Assembly: GCF_900167415.1 (NCBI RefSeq)
Contig: NZ_FUWU01000019.1
Coordinates: 1 to 55,746 of the forward strand
Length of the DNA: 55,746 bases
Source of the DNA: Fibrobacter intestinalis
GTDB taxonomy: Bacteria; Fibrobacterota; Fibrobacteria; Fibrobacterales; Fibrobacteraceae
Direction of reading: 5' to 3'
Shown: positions 7,622 to 15,873 of the stretch, piece after piece
How the letters are laid out: each line of letters starts with the position of its first letter
How positions within the stretch are numbered: position 1 is the stretch's first letter
Notes under the pieces: model-generated
Seen by the model: the letters and a program-made list of their open reading frames with translations, nothing else
Told to the model about the DNA's origin: nothing
Databases searched by the model: none
Position numbers and translations under genes: made by a program

Positions 7622-9015
7622 TTCGCATTCTGATGGGGATACTCTTTTTGTTGCCGGTTTTGGCCGGTGCTTGGAATTTAACGGAAAAGAAAATCCCCGA
7701 CTGGATCCGATTTGAATCTAGGATTCGCCCTCGCCAATCGTTCGAAATCCTTTTGGCGGAGCGTTTGTGTGAAAAAACGAAATGCGACGGTTTTTCCGCC
7801 GCGGAAATTTTGCAGAAAATTTGGAATGGAACTGCGGATTCGCTGGAAGTTTTTCGCATTAGCCGTTCGACGGCGGTGGAAATTCTGCATTTGCCGCAGA
7901 ACCGCAGAACATTTCGGCGTTCAGAATTTGAAAATGCTCGGCCTTTGCTTCGGCAATATGCGGAACGCGAGGACTCTCATCCTTTAACGCGGGAATTCAT
8001 CCGTTTAAATTCGGTGCTGGATTTGTACGATTCCATCCAGTCGGATTTTCTTGTGCATCGGGCTGTGCCTGAGGAGTCGCTATCATCGGAGGAATTGAGA
8101 AAATTGCAGGCGGAAGCTTTTTATCTGTCCATTGATCCCATGTTTTTTATTTGGATTCTTTCCTGTTGCGCGTTTTGCCTTGCGGCTTTGGGAAACCGGT
8201 CTCGGCGAGCTTTTCGGGCAGGCTGGATCTTAGAAGTTCTGCTCGCTTTCGGAATTTTTACGGTATTTGTTTGGCGGGGAATTTGCGAAGGGCGCTTGCC
8301 GTTTGCATCGCTTTATGAAATGGTGATGACGGTGGCTTTTGGCATTGCGGCTCTCACGGGAATTGTTGCGCCAAAAACGAAGATGTCGGGAGTTTTGCTG
8401 GGGGGCGCGGGAACCGTATTTTTGCTGGTGACGCTTCTTCGATTGGCGTTTCCGGTCAGCGGCGCATTTGAACCGGTTTCCCTGCTTTTGAATTCGCCGT
8501 TTTGGCTATCCTTGCACGTTCTGACGATTGCTTTTGGCTTTTGCGCGCTGATTTTTTCGAGTGTTGCCGCCCATATTTCTTTGTGGCTTGGCGTTTTTAG
8601 AAAGGCACCGTCCGAATCGCTTCGTTCCATTTTGCGGGCGACTCTTCGGATTGGCTTTGTCTTTTCTGCCTTGGGGACGGTTTTGGGCGGATTTTGGGCG
8701 GATATCGCATGGGGGCGTTTTTGGGGCTGGGATCCCAAGGAATGCGCCGCTTTATTGGTGCTGCTTTGGACGTTGATTCTTTTGCATCTGGAACACGGAA
8801 ATTGGATTTCTGCAAAAACTTGGGATGCTTTGTCCGCTTTTTTGCTGGTCGTTATTGCGTTCTGTCTTTTTGGCGTAAACCTCTTGGGTGTCGGTCTCCA
8901 CAGTTACGGTTATTCTCCCAGCGTCTTTTTCGCTTTTAGCGCTTTTTCCATTTTAGATTCGTTGCTGATTGGCTTTGCGTATTTTTTGTCGCGCAAGAAC
9001 TGTCAGATTCCGTAG
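7618..9015 (+). CDS. ccsA: Cytochrome c biogenesis protein CcsA/ResC
   Basis: A 465-residue membrane protein of System II cytochrome c maturation. The tryptophan-rich heme-binding WWD signature is present as WGRFWGWDPKE at about 364-374. Conserved flanking histidines are in SLHVLT (~300) and GVGLHSYGYS (~425), the usual heme ligands. An N-terminal membrane segment and a ~150-residue extracytoplasmic region precede the core, which has about six to seven membrane helices. The ATG at 7618 overlaps the resB stop. The gene runs 13 bases into the end of the convergent tatD-type gene. Confidence 0.87.
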   Translation: MIRILMGILFLLPVLAGAWNLTEKKIPDWIRFESRIRPRQSFEILLAERLCEKTKCDGFSAAEILQKIWNGTADSLEVFRISRSTAVEILHLPQNRRTFRRSEFENARPLLRQYAEREDSHPLTREFIRLNSVLDLYDSIQSDFLVHRAVPEESLSSEELRKLQAEAFYLSIDPMFFIWILSCCAFCLAALGNRSRRAFRAGWILEVLLAFGIFTVFVWRGICEGRLPFASLYEMVMTVAFGIAALTGIVAPKTKMSGVLLGGAGTVFLLVTLLRLAFPVSGAFEPVSLLLNSPFWLSLHVLTIAFGFCALIFSSVAAHISLWLGVFRKAPSESLRSILRATLRIGFVFSALGTVLGGFWADIAWGRFWGWDPKECAALLVLLWTLILLHLEHGNWISAKTWDALSAFLLVVIAFCLFGVNLLGVGLHSYGYSPSVFFAFSAFSILDSLLIGFAYFLSRKNCQIP

Positions 9016-9779
9016 CAATCTCGGGTGTTTTGGCGAACCTGCTTCATCAATTCTTCAAAAGGGATGTTTTTTACCTGGGCGAGAACTTCGCCGATTTGGG
9101 GAATCATGCCTGCGTGACTTGGCTTGCCCCGAAAAGGAACGGGAGCCAGGTAAGGTGAATCCGTTTCGAGCAGCAATCGATTCAGAGGAACGCGGCTTGC
9201 GGCTTCTCGGACGGATTCGGCGTTTTTAAACGTGAGAATTCCGGTGAAGCCGACGTAAACGCGGCAAGGCAACTGAAGGGCCGCTTCTACGAAACGGCAA
9301 CTCGCCGTGCAACTGTGAATATGGAGAGTCGCATTTTGCAGATTGGCGTGTCGAAGAACATTTAGAGAATCGTCGTCGGCTTCGCGCAAGTGCAAAACAA
9401 AAACTTTATGAAAGGGCAAGCCGATTTCCAATTGGCGCTCAAAAACTTCTCGTTGTTTTTTTCGGGATGCTGTTTCATAGTGGTAGTCGAATCCGATTTC
9501 GCCAATGCCGACGGTTTTAGGAGAAGCCCAAAGTCGCATGAGGCATTCTTCGGTTTCGGCGTCATAAGAGTCGGCATTTTGCGGATGAATGCCAAAAGCG
9601 GTATAAACGTTCGGGTACAAACGGGAAATTTTTTCGGCGTAGTCGAATCCGGATTTTTCGCAGGCGACGTGGAGAATCGCATCGGGTTTGGGAGAAACCG
9701 TATTCCACCAGGAATCTAAATCGATTCCGGATTTTTCGGTGAAGGAATCCATATGGCAATGCGAATCGACAAAGTTCAT
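9003..9779 (-). CDS. tatD: TatD family metal-dependent hydrolase (DNase)
   Basis: A 258-residue TIM-barrel hydrolase with two-metal chemistry acting on DNA 3' ends. Metal-site residues are visible in DSHCHMDSF (His7, His9), GEIGFDYHYE, the HLREADDD and HIHSC segments, and ETDSPYLAPVPFRGK. The family's 'HCFSG' block is replaced here by HSCTAS. It starts within the last codons of greB (four-base overlap), so the pair is co-transcribed. Despite the name, TatD proteins are not part of Tat export. Confidence 0.87.
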   Translation of the reverse strand: MNFVDSHCHMDSFTEKSGIDLDSWWNTVSPKPDAILHVACEKSGFDYAEKISRLYPNVYTAFGIHPQNADSYDAETEECLMRLWASPKTVGIGEIGFDYHYETASRKKQREVFERQLEIGLPFHKVFVLHLREADDDSLNVLRHANLQNATLHIHSCTASCRFVEAALQLPCRVYVGFTGILTFKNAESVREAASRVPLNRLLLETDSPYLAPVPFRGKPSHAGMIPQIGEVLAQVKNIPFEELMKQVRQNTRDCYGI

Positions 9780-10246
9780 TTGTACGTAATTCCAATGATG
9801 GCGTATTCCACTTTTCCGCGTGGAATTTCTATGGTCACGCTGTCGCCCTGTTTTTTACCGATAAGAGCCATGCCAACGGGGGAATTGACGCTGATTCTTC
9901 CGGCGATGGGATCGATTTCCTGAACGCCGACAAGGGTGTAAATGCGCTGTCTATTTGTCTTTTTATCTTGGAGGGTTACGGTCGCTCCAAAGCGGATGGA
10001 TCCGTCGGCAGGAGCGTTCGTCGAAACGACTTTTGCATGGTCGATTATTTTATCGAGTTCGCGCAATCGCCTGTCGATATCCCGCAACCGCATTTTTCCA
10101 TAAGTGTAGGCGGCGTTTTCGGAGCGGTCGCCTTCAGCAGCGGCGGCTCCTACTTGGCGTTGCATTTCGGGACGTTCTACAAACTTGAGGCGTTTCCACT
10201 CTTCCATCAGTTTGTCGAATCCTTCTTGAGAAATAAAATCGGACAT
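9776..10246 (-). CDS. greB: Transcription elongation factor GreB
   Basis: A 156-residue transcript cleavage factor that rescues backtracked RNA polymerase. The coiled-coil tip carries the acidic loop in EGDRSENAAYTYGK followed by RLRDIDRRLRELDKI, which is the GreB pattern rather than GreA (which usually reads GDLxENaEY). The C-terminal domain ends with GVQEIDPIAGRISVNSPVG-type sequence typical of the family. Only six bases separate a TATATT box from the start. tatD overlaps its end. Confidence 0.88.
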   Translation of the reverse strand: MSDFISQEGFDKLMEEWKRLKFVERPEMQRQVGAAAAEGDRSENAAYTYGKMRLRDIDRRLRELDKIIDHAKVVSTNAPADGSIRFGATVTLQDKKTNRQRIYTLVGVQEIDPIAGRISVNSPVGMALIGKKQGDSVTIEIPRGKVEYAIIGITYK

Positions 10247-10258
10247 ACGGCAAATATA
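10247..10258 (-). promoter_or_regulatory. TATATT -10 box adjoining the greB start
   Basis: On the minus strand TATATT (10253-10258), six bases, then ATG at 10246. No ribosome site fits between them. Confidence 0.5.
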
Positions 10259-10373
10259 GATAAGGCCAGCGATTTTTTGAAAATGCCTTTTTGGAGGTTG
10301 CCTTAAAGCGTTCTTATTGGGTGAAAAATAGGGTAGTCCCTTTTGGCGAAACTCTTAAAATTTTCTCGTTTTC

Positions 10374-10386
10374 TATTATTGAAGCG
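10374..10386 (+). promoter_or_regulatory. TATTAT -10-like box adjoining the ABC ATPase start
   Basis: TATTAT at 10374-10379 ends seven bases before the ATG at 10387. This decided the start choice for that gene. Confidence 0.4.
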
Positions 10387-11244
10387 ATGTCCGCCTGTAT
10401 TCATTTTTCCCATTTGTCTTTCGCTTATTCTAAACAGTCCTCTTTGGCTTTGGACAATGTGGACTTTGCCATTGGAAAAGGGGAATCCTTTGCGCTTTTG
10501 GGCCCTAATGGTGCGGGCAAAACAACGCTTTTGCGAATTCTTTGTGGAAGGCTTTCCGCTTTGAATGGATGTGTGAAATTGGATTCGGAAATGCGCCTCC
10601 CCAATGGAATGCTGAATTTGGCGAAGTGCGGCATTCTCTTGGAAAATCCCGGCGTTTATCCCCGTCTTTCCATCGAAGAATATCTGCGTTTTTTTGCGGA
10701 TTTTTACGCTGTTCCCGACTTGAAAACGCGTCTATCCAAACTTGCCGATGCGCTCGGTATTTTGAATCTCTTTCAAAAGATGGGAACTCTTTCGCAGGGG
10801 ATGCGGCAGAAAGTGCAAATAATGCGCGCGCTTCTTCCTTGTCCATCGCTTTTGCTTCTCGATGAACCTGTGGCGAATCTGGATCCGGAATCGCGAGAAA
10901 CGGTGTGGGAACTTCTTGCCGATTGGAAAAGGCAAACGAATGGAACCCTTGTTGTGTGTTCGCATATTCTTGCCGAAATGGATAAAGTCGCAACATCCTT
11001 TGCCATTTTGGAACGGGGAAAACTTTTGTGTTGCAAAAAAGTCTCGGATTTACAAAATCGGGAAGTGGAAATTCGGGTGCGGATTCCGGAAGGAGAAACG
11101 GAAGCGGCATTTTGCGAACACCTCCTTTCCTCGGCAAAAAAGACGATGGGAGAAGTTTTGAATGTGAAAACCGTTCGTCCTTCGCTGGAAAAATTTTATT
11201 GGGAATGCGTGGCGTCTTTGAAATCGCAGGGATTGAAAAAATGA
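10387..11244 (+). CDS. ABC transporter ATP-binding protein (ABC-2/NatA-like)
   Basis: A 285-residue ABC ATPase. Walker A is GPNGAGKTT at 39-47, the signature is LSQGMRQKV, Walker B is LLLLDEPVANLDP and the switch His lies in VVCSHILAEMD. The C-terminal ~80 residues resemble the accessory tail of exporter ATPases. It forms a two-gene exporter with the next gene (ATGA overlap). The substrate is unknown; the pair sits near ccsA but is separated from it by tatD and greB on the other strand, so a link to heme export is only a possibility. An in-frame upstream start at 10291 is less likely. Confidence 0.8.
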   Translation: MSACIHFSHLSFAYSKQSSLALDNVDFAIGKGESFALLGPNGAGKTTLLRILCGRLSALNGCVKLDSEMRLPNGMLNLAKCGILLENPGVYPRLSIEEYLRFFADFYAVPDLKTRLSKLADALGILNLFQKMGTLSQGMRQKVQIMRALLPCPSLLLLDEPVANLDPESRETVWELLADWKRQTNGTLVVCSHILAEMDKVATSFAILERGKLLCCKKVSDLQNREVEIRVRIPEGETEAAFCEHLLSSAKKTMGEVLNVKTVRPSLEKFYWECVASLKSQGLKK

Positions 11245-11885
11245 AAAATGCGATTCGAATTGCTCGGCATGAAATGCGCCAAATTTTGCGGGAACCGAAA
11301 TTTCTCATTCCCTTTTTACTGCCGCCCTTATTTTTAATAGGATCTCATCTGTTCTTATTTTCGGAGCAGATGCATTCGGATGTTTTGCCTTATACCATGT
11401 TGCTTTGTGCTTTGTTGATTTCTCCGATGGTGGTGCCGCTCGCTTCTGATAGTTTTGCTGGCGAACGGGAACGCAATTCTTTGGAGCTGTTGCAGCTTTT
11501 GCCGATTCATCCGCTTAGTATTTTTTGGGGAAAAGTTTTGGCTCTTATTCCGATTCCACTTTTTTTCCTTGTGCTTTCCGAATTCGTTTTTGCGAAAATG
11601 CTTGCAGAAAGTTTGTTTGTCTATTTATGGAAAACGCTTTGGATGGGATTTTGTTCGACAAATCTTTTTACCGTCATTGCATTGCTTGTTTCTCTTTATG
11701 CGAAAAGCGCACGAGCTGCCAATCAAATTTCTTTACTCTTTTTCTTTATGGCGTTTTTCTTTTTTCAAATGGGTTCCTCCTTTTATTTGACCAACGCATT
11801 TGCTCCGCTGTGGCTGGGTTTGCTTACGCTTCTGGCCGATATTCTTATGACATTTTTTGCCGTTCGTCGTTTTCGCAAACTTTGA
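11241..11885 (+). CDS. ABC-2 type transporter permease
   Basis: A 214-residue integral membrane protein with about six hydrophobic segments (near 20-40, 52-72, 95-118, 135-160, 170-190 and 195-210). The segment DSFAGERERNSLELLQLLP is the conserved ABC-2 permease motif that contacts the ATPase. It pairs with the ATPase gene that overlaps its start. Substrate unknown. It ends eight bases before the convergent larE. Confidence 0.75.
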   Translation: MKNAIRIARHEMRQILREPKFLIPFLLPPLFLIGSHLFLFSEQMHSDVLPYTMLLCALLISPMVVPLASDSFAGERERNSLELLQLLPIHPLSIFWGKVLALIPIPLFFLVLSEFVFAKMLAESLFVYLWKTLWMGFCSTNLFTVIALLVSLYAKSARAANQISLLFFFMAFFFFQMGSSFYLTNAFAPLWLGLLTLLADILMTFFAVRRFRKL

Positions 11886-11893
11886 TTTTGACG

Positions 11894-12721
11894 TTAAGTC
11901 GAAAAGCTATTTTCCACATTCATGCTGCCGCTCCGAAATCCTTCCAAATCCAAGGAAACATAAGCGAATCCAGCTTGTTTGCATTCGCGGAGAATCGCCG
12001 CTTTGTGCTGAAATAATTTTTCAAAATCTTTAGGAAGCACTTCGATTCTTGCCAACTCGTTGCTATCGCTTCCGTGAATGCGGACTCGGAACTGCTTGAA
12101 TCCAAGTTGAAAAAGAAATTGTTCGGCGCTGGAAACCATTTCCAGACGGCGCTCCGTAATTTTTTCCCCATAAACAAATCGGGAAGCAAGACAGGCGAAA
12201 GAAGGTTTATTCCATGTAGAAAGTCCCAAATCCTTGGAAAGTTCCCGAATGTCCTTTTTGGAAAGTTTCGCCTCTCGCAACGGACTTTCAATGCGAAGTT
12301 CTTCAATAGCTTTCAATCCGGGGCGATAGTCTTGCAAATCGTCCACGTTGCTGCCTTCGCAAAGGGCGGATAAAAAGTTGCTGGCGGCAATCCTTTGAAA
12401 TTCTGAAAAAAGATGACGCTTGCACAAGTAGCATCGATTTTTTGGATTTGCGGCAACGCCTTCCACATGGAGTGCTTTAAAAGGATAAAAGATTTGCCGG
12501 ATTTTTTCTTTTGTACAAAACGCTTCCGTTTCTAGCCTTTCGCGTTCCGTGAAAAATTCAGACATTGCGGTAATGGCAACCGCTTTTTCACCTAAAACGT
12601 CGTGGGCAACTTTCAATAAAAACGTAGAATCCACTCCGCCTGAAAAAGCTACGGCGACACTTTCTTGTTTGCACAGAAAATTTTGCAAAGTCTGCAATTT
12701 ATTTTGTAATTCCGGAGTCAT
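11894..12721 (-). CDS. larE: LarE, ATP-dependent sacrificial sulfur transferase for the nickel-pincer cofactor
   Basis: A 275-residue PP-loop enzyme that activates a carboxylate of pyridinium dicarboxylate mononucleotide by adenylation and donates sulfur from its own cysteine. The PP-loop is SGGVDST at 27-33, a CYLCK block is at 97-101, and Cys177 in PSFACLASR matches the sacrificial Cys176 of the Lactobacillus plantarum enzyme. It is the last gene of the minus-strand operon, 20 bases after larC. No larA (lactate racemase) is present in the window, so the client enzyme of the cofactor is open. Confidence 0.9.
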   Translation of the reverse strand: MTPELQNKLQTLQNFLCKQESVAVAFSGGVDSTFLLKVAHDVLGEKAVAITAMSEFFTERERLETEAFCTKEKIRQIFYPFKALHVEGVAANPKNRCYLCKRHLFSEFQRIAASNFLSALCEGSNVDDLQDYRPGLKAIEELRIESPLREAKLSKKDIRELSKDLGLSTWNKPSFACLASRFVYGEKITERRLEMVSSAEQFLFQLGFKQFRVRIHGSDSNELARIEVLPKDFEKLFQHKAAILRECKQAGFAYVSLDLEGFRSGSMNVENSFST

Positions 12722-12741
12722 ATCAATGGAAAATTTTCGTT

Positions 12742-14040
12742 TTAATCGGCGAATCCTTCGGTGAACGAGGCTTCGGCAATGCGACGGGCTTCGTCAAAAA
12801 TTTCCCGGAAGGTAGCAGCCGGATTTTTTTGTTGGGCTTCACAGACGCTTTCGTATTCCGGATAAAAGCGGACAATGTCTTTCCAACTGCATTTTTTGAC
12901 TTGAAGGATTCCGTATTTTGTAGGAACCTCCTGAATTTTCCGTTCCATGCAGATTCGCCGGGCGGCGTATTGCCGAACGCCGATGGTTGTGGTATAACGC
13001 AAAATGGCATCGGCGACGTTTTCCCCTTTTTCCCCTTCGGGAACGATGGCTTTCAACAAAACTCCCGGACGGTTCTTTTTCATTTGGCAGGGAATAAAAT
13101 TCACATCGGCAGCTCCAGCAGTAAATAATTTTTCCATGGCAAATCCCAATTCTTCTGGGGTGGAATCGTCGATGTTCGCTTCTAAAATCTGGATGGATTT
13201 TTCTTTTGCATTTTTCTTTTCAGAAGAGTTGGCCTCATCATTTAAAATCATAGCCCGCAGAAAATTCGCTTTTCCAAAATCCCGTTTGCCCAGCCCGATG
13301 CCGATTTTTTCAATTTGGTAAATTTCGGGAAGGCGTTTTTTTGTACGCAAAGCGGCGACAATGGCGATGCCTGTAGGGGTGACCATTTCTCCTTTGACGC
13401 TTGTCTTTTGGAGCGCAATTCCGTAAGTGGCTGCGATGTTTGCCACGGCAGGAACGGGAACCGGGAGCGCACCGTGCTGGGTCAGGACTTCTCCCGAACC
13501 TTCGTGCAGCGATTCTACAACGGTATTTTCAACGCCCAAATCATCCATTAAAACGGAGACTGCCAAAATATCCGCAATGGAATCCAGCGCGCCCACTTCG
13601 TGGAAATGCACTTCTTCTTTAGAAACGCCATGGGCTTTGGCTTCCGCGTCGGCGATGATTTCAAAAATGCGGTGGGCGAGATTTTTGGCACGAGGTGTCA
13701 ATTTCGCCTGGTCCACGATTTCAAAAACTTCGGCAAGGTGGCGGTGAGAATGCCCATGATGTCCATGAGATTCGTGGTAGTGATGCTCGTGATTTTCGTG
13801 ATAAGATTCTTCGTGGTGCTCTGTATGGTCCGCGTCTTTTCCGTGAACGAAAACCTGAAAATCCAATCCGGAAATGCTATAGGAATTTTTCCGTTCAAGA
13901 GCGTAATGCAAACCCAGGCTGTGTAAATCGGCGAAAAGGGCGTTCAGTTTTTCCCGACTTCCTCCCAAATCCAAAAGAGCGGCAACTGTCATGTCTCCGC
14001 TAATTCCGCTGGCACCTTCCAGATATAAATACTTTGCCAT
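12742..14040 (-). CDS. larC: LarC, nickel insertion protein for the nickel-pincer cofactor
   Basis: A 432-residue CTP-dependent cyclometallase that places nickel into the pincer nucleotide. N-terminal YLYLEGASGISGDM is the family start. A His-rich segment at 66-101 carries about 15 histidines and is a likely nickel store. The C-terminal part has the EANIDDSTPEELG block. In lactobacilli larC is split and read by programmed frameshifting; here it is one uninterrupted frame. AGGAG precedes the ATG. It lies 28 bases after larB and 20 bases before larE. Confidence 0.9.
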   Translation of the reverse strand: MAKYLYLEGASGISGDMTVAALLDLGGSREKLNALFADLHSLGLHYALERKNSYSISGLDFQVFVHGKDADHTEHHEESYHENHEHHYHESHGHHGHSHRHLAEVFEIVDQAKLTPRAKNLAHRIFEIIADAEAKAHGVSKEEVHFHEVGALDSIADILAVSVLMDDLGVENTVVESLHEGSGEVLTQHGALPVPVPAVANIAATYGIALQKTSVKGEMVTPTGIAIVAALRTKKRLPEIYQIEKIGIGLGKRDFGKANFLRAMILNDEANSSEKKNAKEKSIQILEANIDDSTPEELGFAMEKLFTAGAADVNFIPCQMKKNRPGVLLKAIVPEGEKGENVADAILRYTTTIGVRQYAARRICMERKIQEVPTKYGILQVKKCSWKDIVRFYPEYESVCEAQQKNPAATFREIFDEARRIAEASFTEGFAD

Positions 14041-14068
14041 AACATCTCCTAAAAATGGGACTTGAAAC

Positions 14069-14747
14069 TTAATGGTGGGCGATTTGTTTTAAAATGCGGC
14101 AGGCTTGGATGGCGGCACCAAATCCGTTGTCGATGTTTACTACGGAAATTCCTTCGGCGCAGGAATTGATCATGGAAAGCAAAGGAACGATTCCTTGTAA
14201 GGAGACTCCATAACCTACAGAAGTAGGCACGGCAATAACGGGCGCTTGCACAAGTCCAGCAAGAATTCCCGTCAAGGCTCCTTCCATTCCTGCGATGGCG
14301 ATAACCACATTTGCCCTGCGAATTTGTTCAATTTTGGACAAAAGTCGATGAAGCCCAGCAACGCCTATGTTAAAGAATTTTTCAACGGTCGCTCCCTGAA
14401 ATTCGGCAACAGTTGCCGCTTCTTCGGCGATGGGCAAGTCGGCGGTTCCCGGCACAGCAAATGGCGATTTTCCCGGCAAGGGCTTGGGGCTTTCGATTCC
14501 TTAAAGAAAGAATTTTTGAAGTGGTGTCGTAGTGCACTTCCGGCATGGCGTTTCGTACAAATTCATACTGTTCCCATGAGCATCGGGCGCCCAAAGCATT
14601 GCAGGAATTTTTTTGAAATGCCGAAAAAATCTGGAGCAGCTGTTCCTTCGTTTTTCCAGAGCAAAAAACCGTTTCGTCAAATCCTGTGCGCTCCCGACGA
14701 GAAAGATCCAATTTGGCAAATCCCAGTTCCAGATAGTTCTCTTTCAT
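14069..14747 (-). pseudogene. larB: larB, nickel-pincer cofactor carboxylase, interrupted by a one-base frameshift
   Basis: LarB carboxylates and hydrolyses nicotinic acid adenine dinucleotide, the first step of the pincer cofactor pathway. Two frames together give one full protein of about 225 residues. The first runs from ATG 14747 to 'GKIAICCAG'; the second continues with 'TADLPIAEEAATVAEFQG', then VAGLHRLLSK, IAGMEGALTG, VIAVPTSVGYG and VVNIDNGFGAA, all LarB blocks. The join falls at GGGAACC (14444-14450, minus strand), where one extra A puts the frames out of register. This may be a sequencing error, a fresh mutation or programmed +1 frameshifting. The start overlaps the tatC stop (ATGA). 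Confidence 0.8.
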
Positions 14748-15598
14748 TTTTCACCGCCTTGACGATTGTCCGCTTCTTTTGCTTTTTCACTTTCCTCTAT
14801 TTTTTTACTGCCGCCGTTAGGCGCAAACACGTCAAACGACGCAATATCCCGAGCGTCCCGCTGCTCTTTCATGGTGGGAGCGTTCCTGTATTTTCGGGCA
14901 AAGAACAGCCCCGCTTCAAAAAGCAAATAAGTGGGAGTGCCCAGCATCAGTTGGCTTACAATGTCCGGCGGAGTCAAAAGAGCTGCCAGAATCAAAATCA
15001 GGATAATGATAAAGGGACGCTTTTTTTGAACAGATTCGTATGAAAAAAATCCCCAGCGCACCAATGCGTATGTGAGAATGGGAAATTGGAACATAACGCC
15101 AAAGGCCAGAGAAAGCCAAATGCCAAGGGTCACGATATTGGAAACGCCGAAAACGGGCTGCAAGGATTCCGTTGAAAAGCTGACTCCGAACTTAAGAATC
15201 AGGGGGAAACAAAGAGTCAAGAAAAAGACGACGCCTATTACAAACAAGCTGCTGGAAAGCCAAACCAGTCCCCGCAAAAATTTCCGTTCATCGTCGTATA
15301 AAGCCGGAAGGATGAACTTCCAGATTTCCCAAGCGATAAACGGAAAGCAGATGACCACATCCAAAAGGGCGGCAAGTTTCAGCTGCAATAAAAAAACCTT
15401 CATGGGCGAAAAGTAATGGAGGGTGGCGTGGGTGTCCACAATAATGCGTTCCGAAAGAAAATCCAAAGCGTAGGGAGCGGCAAAAAACATAGGGATAAAG
15501 CCTATTCCCAGTGCAATGAAGCTATGGATAAGCATTTTCCGCAATGCTTCCAGATGAAAAATCAGGCTGCTTTCGTTTGGATTGTCTTGGTCTTGCAA
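14744..15598 (-). CDS. tatC: Sec-independent translocase TatC
   Basis: A 284-residue membrane protein with six predicted helices, the receptor core of the twin-arginine translocase that exports folded proteins. The family start SLIFHLEALRKMLIHSFIAL is clear, and helices follow near 25-45, 73-95, 105-130, 150-180, 195-212 and 215-232. The C-terminal ~50 residues are charged and cytoplasmic, longer than in E. coli TatC (258). The start appears to be TTG. It lies between tatA and larB, inside an operon that encodes its own likely Tat substrate. Confidence 0.9.
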   Translation of the reverse strand: MQDQDNPNESSLIFHLEALRKMLIHSFIALGIGFIPMFFAAPYALDFLSERIIVDTHATLHYFSPMKVFLLQLKLAALLDVVICFPFIAWEIWKFILPALYDDERKFLRGLVWLSSSLFVIGVVFFLTLCFPLILKFGVSFSTESLQPVFGVSNIVTLGIWLSLAFGVMFQFPILTYALVRWGFFSYESVQKKRPFIIILILILAALLTPPDIVSQLMLGTPTYLLFEAGLFFARKYRNAPTMKEQRDARDIASFDVFAPNGGSKKIEESEKAKEADNRQGGEK

Positions 15599-15618
15599 AA
15601 TTTTTCTTGGGCTTTGGG

Positions 15619-15861
15619 TTATGCTTCCGAAGATTTTTCTTTTTCGGAAAGGTCAGCCTTTTCTGCTTTTACTGCAGTTTCGCCCGCTTTGTCAATGGTC
15701 TTTTCCAAATCGGCGGCTTCCTTTTCCAGCGATTCCTTTGCCTTCTTGTATTCGTATTTGGCTTTGCCCAGAGAGCGGGCAAGTTCAGGAATCCGCTTGC
15801 CACCAAAAAGCAGAAGCACCACCACGGCAATCAAGATGATTTCGGGAATTCCGAGAGACAT
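15619..15861 (-). CDS. tatA: Sec-independent translocase subunit TatA
   Basis: An 80-residue protein with one N-terminal membrane helix ([23 protein letters not shown]), the Phe-Gly hinge FGG, an amphipathic helix and a charged tail. Together with TatC this makes a minimal TatA-TatC translocase; no separate TatB is seen. AAGGAG precedes the ATG. The gene lies 12 bases after the DUF362 gene, whose product carries a Tat signal. Confidence 0.88.
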   Translation of the reverse strand: MSLGIPEIILIAVVVLLLFGGKRIPELARSLGKAKYEYKKAKESLEKEAADLEKTIDKAGETAVKAEKADLSEKEKSSEA

Positions 15862-15873
15862 AAAACTCCTTGG

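Noticed and set aside
9003-9779. TatD as part of the Tat system in this window
   Set aside because: TatD is a DNase unrelated to export despite the name, and it lies in a different operon from tatAC.
10387-11885. CcmAB-type heme exporter
   Set aside because: The pair is an ABC-2/NatA-like exporter by motif, and System II cytochrome maturation does not need CcmAB; closeness to ccsA alone is not enough.
12742-14040. Programmed frameshift in larC as in lactobacilli
   Set aside because: larC is one open frame with both halves joined.
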